DNA of 37,625 nt from a virus, in IMG/VR virus record IMGVR_UViG_3300047445_000039, positions 1 through 37,625 of that record; one strand, 5' to 3'. Every line of letters starts with the position of its first letter. Positions within the stretch are counted from its first letter, which is position 1. The notes beneath the pieces were generated by a model, which was not told the DNA's origin, ran no database searches, and saw only the letters and a list, made by a program, of their open reading frames with translations. The translations under genes and the position numbers were made by a program. Positions 30,906-37,625 of this stretch are shown in pieces.

Positions 30906-31407
30906 TGATGGGGGCTCGTACTTCCGCGATCAGGTCGAGGAAGTCTTCAGCCTTCTCAACGCGCAGCTTGGTGCTGCTCTCCGGCTTCGGCTTGGTGTAA
31001 GCCAGCACGGTATTAATTGCTTTCATCTTTTCAGGGATTGCAGTGGGACCTACAGCTAAGAGGAAGGCTTCGCGTAGCGCGATAACAGCCATCTCTTCGT
31101 CGTTGTCCGGCACAACCATTTCGGTGTGCGGGATAATGTTGGGTCGCTCAACAACCGTCACGTCCATATCGGATGGTGCTTGGTCTGTCTTCTTCATGTA
31201 ATCCAAATATTTGTCGGCAAGCTTGTGGGCGGCCCGCCAAAGCGGGATGGCCTTTTTCTTGCCACCTATTCCGAGGGGGACGCCCCAAGTCTTCACTGCC
31301 CAAGGATCATCCTTGCGTAGCTGCTTGGTCTTGGCGTCCCGCTCTTTCATTCGAGCGCGGTATTCGGGGTTCTCCCAATCCGCCTTAGTGAATTTAGTTG
31401 CTGCCAT
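30883..31407 (-). CDS. terS: Putative terminase small subunit
   Basis: 174 aa from ATG 31407; an in-frame upstream start at 31461 would run into the preceding gene. Basic N-terminus (KFTKADWENPEYRARMKERD), a central helical part (LWRAAHKLADKYLDYMKK), the block EMAVIALREAFLLAVGPTA, and a C-terminal helix with KLRVEKAEDFLDLIAEV. Placement immediately upstream of TerL, with a 23-base overlap, is the main evidence for the small-subunit role. Confidence 0.7.
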   Translation of the reverse strand: MAATKFTKADWENPEYRARMKERDAKTKQLRKDDPWAVKTWGVPLGIGGKKKAIPLWRAAHKLADKYLDYMKKTDQAPSDMDVTVVERPNIIPHTEMVVPDNDEEMAVIALREAFLLAVGPTAIPEKMKAINTVLAYTKPKPESSTKLRVEKAEDFLDLIAEVRAPINDDAEAD

Positions 31408-33013
31408 AGTTGCGGAGCATGAGCTGCTGGAGCAGTACGTTTGGAATTGCGCTCCGGCCAATCGCCTGCGAATAGGCGGCCGAGTTAGCTGCCCGGGTGG
31501 CGTTGTTGCGCGCTACGATGCCCGCGTTGACAGGGGCCCTCGCGAGGAGCTGGTCTTGCACCCGCCGCGCCGCGTTGAGCGTGCGTGAGTTAGCTGCTAC
31601 GCGGAGTAGCTGACCTGGAGCCGCACCTAGAACGGTGCCTGCAACCATGCCGGGGAGACCACCTTCGTGGTAGCCCGCTGCACCGCCCGCGCCACTGGAT
31701 AGACCGTGGCCGATGATGGTAGAGGCGATACCGCCGCCGCCGCCGAGCATGTTGCTAGCCCTGCGGAGTGTGTTAGTGGCGAAGTCGCCCTGCGTAACCT
31801 GACGGACAGAATCAATCACGTCATCGCCGTGGCCCATGGCCCTCAGCTTAGCTGCGTCGTTCTTGAGAAGCGGCAGGAACGTCTGGCGAAGTTTGTTGCC
31901 GAGGTTCATTGCGGAGTGCGTGGAGGCGTTGGACTCAATGGCATTGCCAATCAAGTCACCTACCTTCTTCGCGCTCGACTGCGCAGCCCAATTGCGGTTG
32001 GCGCCCCGCAGAGCGTCCACAGCGTCGATGGGATTACCCTGTGCGACATCGCGGGACGGTATGTTGTCCAAGTACCGATCAAGTACGCGCTTAGCTGTGC
32101 CAGCTGCGACGGCCTGCTCAGTGGGCTTGAAGTCCTGCGTCTCTTTGCCGATGGTGCCCAGCGTCTTGCGGAAGCTGTGTAGGTCTTCGATGCTGACAGG
32201 AGCCGGGGGACCGACGGCGGGGCCGGGGTTCGCGAGCCTGTCAATTGCCGCGTGTACTTCAGGCGCCTGCGCCGGAGCGAAGCGCGAGCGGGCGTTTGCC
32301 AGTGCTGCGCTCATGTCCCCAGCAACGGCCTGCGCGGCCTGCGGAGTGACAGTGGTGTCTCGGATCAGCGGGTCCGCGTAGGCAGCGTTGGCCGCCGCCT
32401 TTACCTGCTGTGCGTCGTGCAGGGGCATCATGGCCTGTCGGCCGTAGCGGGCGAGCGCGACCGGCGCAAGGATAGAGCCCGCGAGGTTGCCGCCCGCTTC
32501 CGCGAGGTGGCTCCCGGTGGCGTCGTAGGCCGCTTGGCCTGCAACAGCGCCCGTGAGGGTCGCGGGGAGGCCCATGCCCGTAGCGAGCCCGGGGCCCGCG
32601 TTCTTGGCGATGGCCTGCGAGTAGCGACCGGCCGCCGACTGCGGCTGATAGTTAGGATCGACAAGCGGATCAGAGGCGCTGTCGAGGATGGCCTGTCGGC
32701 CGGGTAGATGGTCGTAGAGAAACTTAGCGCCCGGTACGGCCTTCACAGCGTCAATGACGCGCTGCGGGGCTACAGAGTGCGCGAGGGACGCAGCGTCACC
32801 CGGGAGACCGAGCGCAGTAGCCGTGCCCTGCTCAAGCCCCGAGCCGACGCTCTTAGCTACGTCAGAGCCGAGGCTTTCTTGGGGAGCGGCGGGGGCGCTT
32901 TGGCCCCCGAGCTTGAGTTGTAGCATTTGGAATGCCTGCTCTCGCGTTGCGCCTTCCGGGCCTTCGATAGAGTGGGTCTTTCCGTCAGGTGCAGTAAAAT
33001 CGAAAGTAGGCAT
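31394..33013 (-). CDS. Ejected virion protein, Ala/Gly-rich (P22 gp16/gp20-like)
   Basis: 539 aa, ATG 33013 with AGGA upstream. N-terminal ubiquitin-like-looking segment FDFTAPDGKTHSIEGPEGAT (residues 4-23) shared by many podovirus ejection proteins, then long Ala/Gly-rich helical stretches and a Gly-rich hydrophobic region (MLGGGGGIASTIIGHGL, GLPGMVAGTVLGAAPG) that could insert into a membrane. This suits a DNA-transfer protein that forms part of the ejection channel. It overlaps TerS by 14 bases. Confidence 0.7.
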   Translation of the reverse strand: MPTFDFTAPDGKTHSIEGPEGATREQAFQMLQLKLGGQSAPAAPQESLGSDVAKSVGSGLEQGTATALGLPGDAASLAHSVAPQRVIDAVKAVPGAKFLYDHLPGRQAILDSASDPLVDPNYQPQSAAGRYSQAIAKNAGPGLATGMGLPATLTGAVAGQAAYDATGSHLAEAGGNLAGSILAPVALARYGRQAMMPLHDAQQVKAAANAAYADPLIRDTTVTPQAAQAVAGDMSAALANARSRFAPAQAPEVHAAIDRLANPGPAVGPPAPVSIEDLHSFRKTLGTIGKETQDFKPTEQAVAAGTAKRVLDRYLDNIPSRDVAQGNPIDAVDALRGANRNWAAQSSAKKVGDLIGNAIESNASTHSAMNLGNKLRQTFLPLLKNDAAKLRAMGHGDDVIDSVRQVTQGDFATNTLRRASNMLGGGGGIASTIIGHGLSSGAGGAAGYHEGGLPGMVAGTVLGAAPGQLLRVAANSRTLNAARRVQDQLLARAPVNAGIVARNNATRAANSAAYSQAIGRSAIPNVLLQQLMLRNYGSN

Positions 33014-33025
33014 TCTATGTCCTAG

Positions 33026-34717
33026 TTATTTCCAACCGGCCTTCTGTGCGTCAGCCCAGCTAGAGGGGGCAGCGCCAGGTGTAGCTGCGGGGGCGTCATT
33101 AATTGCCGGGCCGCGCCGGAGTTCTTCCAGCTTCTGCTTTGCCTTAGCCAAAGCTTCTTCTTGCTTCGCAAAGCGGGGATTCTGCGCAACAAAAGCCTCG
33201 CCCATGGTGTCTTTCACGCGGTCCAATGTCGCTTGACGCTTGTTGATCGCATCCATGAGTTCGGCCTCCAGAGCAGCGGCTTGCGTCGAAGGGGCTCCGT
33301 TGGGCTGGTTGATCAAGTCCACGCGGCGCTGCCGTTCTTCCTGACCACCGGGGGCGCCAGAAAGCTGCTTCGTGACTTCGCCTGAGAAGTTCATGGAGTG
33401 GGTGGCGATAGACTTCAGTAGCTGGTCGCGTTCGCTGCCAGAGGCTGACGTGAAGTTCTTAGCTCCGTTGAGAAGCGTAGCTCCGTAGCCGCTGCTGTTG
33501 TGCAGCTTAATGTAGTCGTCGGCCAAATCGGTAACGTGGCTAATCATAGCCGCGCTGCTGTCCAGCTGGCCGCCTAGGCTGCCCGGGGTGGACTGTGCCA
33601 GCCCGCCAACCGTCTTCTGCCGCGCGGCATACTTTGCCGTGTCGAATGCGGGGTCTACAGCCCGAGCCGCCTCATAGCGCGCACGCAATTTCGGGTCGCG
33701 AAGGCTCAGCGAAGTCAGTGGCTGTCCGCGCCCCTCTAGCATCGCCGTGACTTCACGCTGATCTTCGGGGGACATGCTGGCTAAGCGCTCTTGGCCGGTC
33801 AAGTTGGGGTCGCCGCCGATCTGCGGGCCCGCCTGTGAGCCGGTGGCCTGCGAAGCGTAAGGCGCGTATTCGCCCGTGTCATGATTGATCTTGCCGAGCG
33901 GAACGGGATTGCCAACGCTATCCTTGCCCATGACGACGCCGAAGTTACCCTTCTGGCCGCCCGGGATTGCGATGCTGTCAACAGTGCCCGTCTCTTTGTT
34001 GATGCGGACAAGCTGACCGTTGGCGCCCATCTGGTATTGGTACTTGCCTTGACCCTGCGAGGAGATGCCCTGCGCAATGGCGCGGAGGTTCGCTCCGGCG
34101 CCCGGGTTGCTGATGCCAGCGATAGCTGCGCCAGCATTGGCCAGCATGGCGCCAACCTGCATCGTCTTGTTCGGGCCTTCGCCCTGAAACAGAACACCCG
34201 GAGCGTCCTGCGCCCCGCCCGTAGGCTGTGCTTGGGGTCCGGCAGGAGCATCACCAGAGAAGGCGAGGGCACCCTGCGGCATCCCGCCGCCCGTCGGCGC
34301 TGCGTTCTGGATCGCAGCTAAAGCGCCGCCGTCTTGGCCCAGGTGCCGATTGAACTTGTCTACGTACTGGTTGCCGGTGATGTAGCCATCACTCGACTTG
34401 CCACCTTGGGCCAGCGGGCGCCCGGTGAACCAAGTAGACGCCGCGTCCTGCGGATTGCCGTACTTGCTCACGTAGCCGCCGAACTCGCCGTTGAACACAG
34501 CGTCCTGCGCTTCTTTGTTAGCTAGGAACTGCTGAGGCGTCAGCGATTGGCCGAAGTGCTTCTGGGTCCAGCCGGGAATGTTGTTGCCCATGACCTGATA
34601 CGCACCGTAAGCACGGTCGCCGTTCCGGGTAACAGGCCCCGTGAGCCCGTAGTTGCCACCAGAGCTTTCGATGCTCTTGATGGCGTTCTGGTAGTTGATT
34701 AGGTCAGTGGGGTTCAT
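33026..34717 (-). CDS. Ejected virion protein with lytic transglycosylase domain
   Basis: 563 aa, ATG 34717. Residues 8-115 form an SLT/lysozyme-like domain: catalytic Glu17 in IKSIESSGGNYG and the downstream AYGAYQVMG motif (about residues 36-44), followed by FTGRPLAQGG. Residues 150-560 are Gly/Ala/Gln-rich with helices and a C-terminal Pro/Ala linker. Such proteins are carried in the virion and open peptidoglycan during genome entry, like T7 gp16 or P22-type injection proteins. Confidence 0.82.
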   Translation of the reverse strand: MNPTDLINYQNAIKSIESSGGNYGLTGPVTRNGDRAYGAYQVMGNNIPGWTQKHFGQSLTPQQFLANKEAQDAVFNGEFGGYVSKYGNPQDAASTWFTGRPLAQGGKSSDGYITGNQYVDKFNRHLGQDGGALAAIQNAAPTGGGMPQGALAFSGDAPAGPQAQPTGGAQDAPGVLFQGEGPNKTMQVGAMLANAGAAIAGISNPGAGANLRAIAQGISSQGQGKYQYQMGANGQLVRINKETGTVDSIAIPGGQKGNFGVVMGKDSVGNPVPLGKINHDTGEYAPYASQATGSQAGPQIGGDPNLTGQERLASMSPEDQREVTAMLEGRGQPLTSLSLRDPKLRARYEAARAVDPAFDTAKYAARQKTVGGLAQSTPGSLGGQLDSSAAMISHVTDLADDYIKLHNSSGYGATLLNGAKNFTSASGSERDQLLKSIATHSMNFSGEVTKQLSGAPGGQEERQRRVDLINQPNGAPSTQAAALEAELMDAINKRQATLDRVKDTMGEAFVAQNPRFAKQEEALAKAKQKLEELRRGPAINDAPAATPGAAPSSWADAQKAGWK

Positions 34718-34723
34718 TGTCTC

Positions 34724-35722
34724 TTAGCCGAAGGGCTTCCAGCCCATGCCGCCGAAGCCGCCCATGACTGAGCCTGCGCCTCCGAGGAGGCCGCCGATGA
34801 TTCCGAGGGCGCCGGGGTCGTTCTGGGACGTGGTGGTGCCGGTGCTGTTGCTGCCGTACAGCTGCGAGCCGACGAGCTGCATGTAGGGCTGTAGGGAGGC
34901 GTAGGGGTTGTTGATGCCTGCCTGATACTGCTGCTGCTGGTTGGTAAGGTTCGCCTGCTGAGCCGCAGTGAGACCCTGACCCGCATTCGTGCCGATGCCG
35001 TACAGCGAGCCTTGGCCGCTGATCGCGCCTTGGACAGCGTTGCTGCCCGCGTTGAGTGCGCCGGTACCTGCGTTAGCTGCGTTCGTAGCTGCCGAGAGGG
35101 ACGCTTGGTTGTTCGCGTTGGCGTTGTTCGATGCCAACTGCAAGCCGTTCTGGAATGCGCTGTTGCGCAGCGTTGCGCCGAGGTCGGCAGACTGCTGTGC
35201 GAGGCCGCGCTCAACGAGACCCTGCGCAATACCGGATCGCGAGCTATCGGTATTGCCGGTAGCCGCCGCATTCTGCTGAATGCCGGGTAGCGTAACGTCA
35301 CGCGCCGTCTGCGTAGCGCCGAGCATCGAGTTGCGAACCTGCGCGTCGATGTCTTGGCCGGCTACGTACTTGTTAGCTTGGTCGATCAGGGTGGAGGAGT
35401 TGTTCGCCTTGGTCGGGTCGTAGCCCGTCAGCTGCGACAGGGCAGCCGAGGAGGCGTTAGCGCCGTTGGTGGCGCTGTTGTTGCCTGCGCTGTTGAGTCC
35501 GTTGGTGTTGTTGCCGTTGGCATATCCCAACATGCTCTGAAACTGGCCGAGAAGGGCCGGATCGAACTGAGCAGTATAATCCTTCGGGGCGCCGTTAGCT
35601 GCCGCAGCCTGCGACTGCTGAAGGGCCTTACCGGCAGCGTCAAAGCCCGTCTGTAGCGCACCGGCCTGCGGTGCCCACGGAGTCGTGCTCGACTGCTGGG
35701 TCTGGGTGGTGGAGCTTCCCAT
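34724..35722 (-). CDS. Ejected virion protein, Asn/Gln/Ala-rich (P22 gp7-like)
   Basis: 332 aa. I chose ATG 35722 (GGA seven bases upstream) rather than the in-frame upstream start at 35860, because residues before it match the antisense frame of the neighbouring gene. Highly Asn/Gln/Ser/Ala-rich with FDAAGKALQQSQAAAANGA, LVERGLAQQSADLGATLRN and a Gly-rich end (GLLGGAGSVMGGFGGMGW) of the kind seen in injection proteins. Seven bases separate it from the transglycosylase-domain gene. Role by context. Confidence 0.72.
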   Translation of the reverse strand: MGSSTTQTQQSSTTPWAPQAGALQTGFDAAGKALQQSQAAAANGAPKDYTAQFDPALLGQFQSMLGYANGNNTNGLNSAGNNSATNGANASSAALSQLTGYDPTKANNSSTLIDQANKYVAGQDIDAQVRNSMLGATQTARDVTLPGIQQNAAATGNTDSSRSGIAQGLVERGLAQQSADLGATLRNSAFQNGLQLASNNANANNQASLSAATNAANAGTGALNAGSNAVQGAISGQGSLYGIGTNAGQGLTAAQQANLTNQQQQYQAGINNPYASLQPYMQLVGSQLYGSNSTGTTTSQNDPGALGIIGGLLGGAGSVMGGFGGMGWKPFG

Positions 35723-36050
35723 AGTGTATCCAAATGGGCCTCGTCTCCCCGTCGTTGCACGGGGCCGCTGCAATGAGCGGTTGGAAGCCAAATAACGTAA
35801 CGAATTTCTCCCACTTGGCGTCATGTACCTGTGGGGAAGCGAAAATAGGCTGAGGCACAACGGAGCGGAGTAGCTCCCATTGCTTCAGTGTCTCTTTGAA
35901 AATCTGCGGAGACCACCGCGCGCAGCGGGCGTGGATCATGAGCATGGAGGCCCCGTCGCAGGGTCTCCGCAGTTCTTCTAGCTCAAACACAACGTCATCG
36001 TTCTTGATGACAGTGTGGTAAGCTACGTGGTTAAAGCCCTCCGGCGACAA
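35640..36050 (-). CDS. GNAT-fold-like small virion-region protein, 136 aa
   Basis: TTG 36050 with GAGG six bases upstream; no ATG is available before residue 30. The core reads FNHVAYHTVIKNDDVVFELE, then SMLMIHARCARW, FKETLKQWELL, FASPQVHDAKWEKFVTLFGF, typical of a GNAT acetyltransferase-like fold (beta strands, a helix and the KWEKF..LGF end). T7 gp13 is a similar size and location. The last 83 bases overlap the next gene in another frame, so the true C-terminus could be shorter or altered by a frameshift. Confidence 0.6.
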   Translation of the reverse strand: MSPEGFNHVAYHTVIKNDDVVFELEELRRPCDGASMLMIHARCARWSPQIFKETLKQWELLRSVVPQPIFASPQVHDAKWEKFVTLFGFQPLIAAAPCNDGETRPIWIHYGKLHHPDPAVEHDSVGTAGRCATDGL

Positions 36051-36201
36051 GACGAGCCTCAATGGCTCTAATGGCCGCGTTGAGCGTGGAGATGGCGTTA
36101 GAGATAGAAGCCAGCTGCTGCTGTAGGTACAGCTGGTCCCCGCCGAGCGTAGGCTGCGGAGGGGGTACATAGGAGACAAGTTTAGCTGGGGTGGCGGGCA
36201 T
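36031..36201 (-). CDS. Small coiled-coil virion protein, 56 aa
   Basis: ATG 36201, GAAGG upstream. The peptide has a Pro-rich N-terminus (VSYVPPPQPTLGGDQ) and one long coiled-coil helix (YLQQQLASISNAISTLNAAI), a design seen in small podovirus tail accessory proteins. The ORF is short but has a good ribosome site and lies in a gap that otherwise has no gene. It overlaps the GNAT-like TTG start by 20 bases. Confidence 0.65.
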   Translation of the reverse strand: MPATPAKLVSYVPPPQPTLGGDQLYLQQQLASISNAISTLNAAIRAIEARLVAGGL

Positions 36202-36202
36202 G

Positions 36203-37625
36203 TTACCTTCGTCCAGTCGTCTTGATGTCGAGGTCCATGCCGGTCATCGTGAAGGTGTGCCAATCATCCCAGAGGACTCTGATGGCAATCCAGCGTCCCG
36301 CCGCGTTCACGTCGAGCTTGTACTTCGTCACGCCGTCATAGGGCTGATAGTCGCCCCACGTCGGGTTGAGGTCGTTAGGGTTATCCGAGGCGCCGACAGC
36401 TATCTGAAGCATCGCGCCGCCCGAGGTGTCCACACGAGCCTGTGGGTACACAGTGCTGAGGTTCTTGTAGTCCCGCAGGCTGGCGTCTAGCTCGTCCAAA
36501 TCGATACCCACGCGCTCAAACCGAACCGGAGCGGTTGCGTTGGCGTCTACAGGGTAGGGGGCGACAGAGCCCGGGCCCTCTAGGTCGAATGCGTACAAGG
36601 ACGGCACGAGGCCGTAGGGCGTACTGGCGTCACCAATGGCCACAACGATACGCTTACCGCCGTCTTCCTGATCCTGATACGAGCCGCCCATGGTGTCATA
36701 GGTAGTCGTGGTAGTGGCGTAGGTCAGTATGTTCGATACAGGGCCGTTATCGGTGTTGAAGATGGACGGAAGGTCGTCAAACGTCCACGTCTGAGTCGTC
36801 ATGTTGTAGACGGCTTGCCGATTACACCCATTGACGCCTTGGAAGTTGACGAGCTGGTCGCCAGAGACGTAGCCGAAATAGATTTCGTTGAGCCGTGGGT
36901 TATACTGGACCCAACACCTGTTCGCCTTCGACTGATTCAGCGAGCCGAAGATGTAGTCGCGGGTGGTCGTGTCACACAGGCTCTGCTCTGAGATACCATC
37001 ATGGACCCAGATATCATCAATACCGAACACGTAGTTCTTGCCGTCCAGCTCAATGGCACAGTTGGAGTTGATCGAGCCCTTGGCGTAGCTAAGCTTGGTG
37101 TAGCTATACACAAAGGTCGATCCGTCCGCGTGCATACGCCATGCTTCACGCTGCCCATAGATAATCAGGTCCTGCCCGAGCTGACAGGCGTCCATGATCT
37201 GGCCGTCCATCGACTGAAGAATGTTCTCGGTAGCGAGCGTTGCAGGAACGGTGATGTCCCACGAGGCCGGAATGTTGTCCGAGGAGATGATGGAGGAGGT
37301 CTTGACCATCGTTGGGTAGCTGGAAGCGCCCTTGGTCACGTTGAGGGCCACGAGGGCGCCACCGCATTGTGCAATGACCTTGGCCCGCCAGGACGAGTCC
37401 CATTTGTCGGCAGGGGTCGCGTAGCTAGCTGCGCTCAAGTCCGCGAACTGAGACCCGGTCGGCAGCAGGTACCAAGGAGGCCGGTCGGCACGATTGACGT
37501 ACACGACGTTGCCAATGGTGTAGCTCGTCCAATTAGTCTCAGCGTCGGAAGCTACGTAGCCCGAGGGGCTGTAGAGCGTCTCGGTGCCGTTGCTGTAGTA
37601 GTAGACGTTACCGGACAGATAGCCG
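36203..37625 (-). CDS. Tail/DNA-stabilisation protein (P22 gp10-like), 5' end outside window
   Basis: The frame stays open to the right edge (a GTG at 37504 is internal), so the N-terminus is missing. The visible part is at least 474 residues, mostly beta: WRAKVIAQCGGALVALNVTK, SMDGQIMDACQLGQDLIIYG, YVFGIDDIWVHDG and LNEIYFGYVSGDQL. The IDDIWVHDG pattern and repeated strands resemble the beta-propeller of podovirus tail hub/plug proteins such as P22 gp10. It precedes the other tail and ejection genes in the direction of transcription. Confidence 0.75.
   Translation of the reverse strand, partial: GYLSGNVYYYSNGTETLYSPSGYVASDAETNWTSYTIGNVVYVNRADRPPWYLLPTGSQFADLSAASYATPADKWDSSWRAKVIAQCGGALVALNVTKGASSYPTMVKTSSIISSDNIPASWDITVPATLATENILQSMDGQIMDACQLGQDLIIYGQREAWRMHADGSTFVYSYTKLSYAKGSINSNCAIELDGKNYVFGIDDIWVHDGISEQSLCDTTTRDYIFGSLNQSKANRCWVQYNPRLNEIYFGYVSGDQLVNFQGVNGCNRQAVYNMTTQTWTFDDLPSIFNTDNGPVSNILTYATTTTTYDTMGGSYQDQEDGGKRIVVAIGDASTPYGLVPSLYAFDLEGPGSVAPYPVDANATAPVRFERVGIDLDELDASLRDYKNLSTVYPQARVDTSGGAMLQIAVGASDNPNDLNPTWGDYQPYDGVTKYKLDVNAAGRWIAIRVLWDDWHTFTMTGMDLDIKTTGRR

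Larger units (their letters stand above)
113..37427. repeat. Dispersed over-represented palindrome TAGCTA
   Basis: By eye I found at least 44 exact TAGCTA sites over 37.6 kb. About six are expected by chance at about 60% GC. Examples: 113, 1603, 2188, 2888, 3301, 7089, 8911, 9616, 10370, 10715, 11027, 11853, 12726, 14490, 20963, 20990, 21193, 23064, 24230, 25466, 27018, 28474, 30149, 32854, 37086, 37101, 37422. They occur in two reading frames (NTA-GCT-A and NT-AGC-TA), across stop codons (14914, 22003) and on both arms, so coding preference alone does not explain them. Five-of-six matches (TAGCT/AGCTA) are also very frequent. Function unknown. Confidence 0.85.

Noticed and set aside
1-37625. 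tRNA genes, CRISPR arrays, insertion sequences
   Set aside because: No tRNA-like cloverleaf, regularly spaced repeats or transposase motifs were recognised on either strand.

Overview
The window is almost all of a tailed-phage (podovirus-type) genome or prophage. Both outer genes run off the edges: an integrase on the left and a tail protein on the right. Base composition is GC-rich (about 60% by eye). Gene families and codon use suggest a Gram-negative, probably alphaproteobacterial, host. That host call is an inference; nothing here fixes it.

Layout. (1) Bases 1-959, + strand: a tyrosine recombinase, implying a temperate phage. (2) 1146-13556, + strand: a T7-type early and replication block. 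It holds a single-subunit RNA polymerase, three small ORFs, gp2.5-like SSB, endonuclease I, a winged-helix protein, an HNH endonuclease, gp4-like primase-helicase, gp5-like DNA polymerase, gp6-like exonuclease, a HAD nucleotidase, a DUF5664-type protein and an RNA ligase, with small ORFs between, often joined by ATGA, GTGA or TGATG overlaps. (3) 13559-17193, + strand: accessory genes. These include a HExxH protein, a cassette of membrane microproteins around TerB-like and TerC-like genes, and several small cytoplasmic proteins. (4) 17252-17296: a strong bidirectional terminator where the two arms converge. (5) 37625 down to 17320, - strand: the whole virion and lysis block. In transcription order this is tail protein, small coiled-coil protein, GNAT-like protein, three ejection-type proteins (one with a lytic transglycosylase domain), TerS, TerL, portal, two small head proteins, scaffold, SU10-type capsid, terminator, connector-type protein, adaptor, tail fibre, GH24 endolysin, holin-type membrane proteins interrupted by an endonuclease VII-like HNH gene, a beta-propeller fibre and a coiled-coil protein.

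How it fits together. The left arm makes a T7-like transcription and replication machine. The right arm is not T7-like in order or family: TerS-TerL-portal-scaffold-SU10 capsid resembles P22/SU10-type podoviruses and lies on the opposite strand. The phage therefore looks like a mosaic with a convergent transcription plan.

Three things stand out. The palindrome TAGCTA is strongly over-represented in different reading frames and on both arms. A TerB-TerC-membrane microprotein cassette sits at the end of the early arm. The regulatory layout (terminators, structured SSB leader) also merits attention. No tRNA, rRNA, CRISPR array, insertion sequence or lysogeny repressor was recognised.
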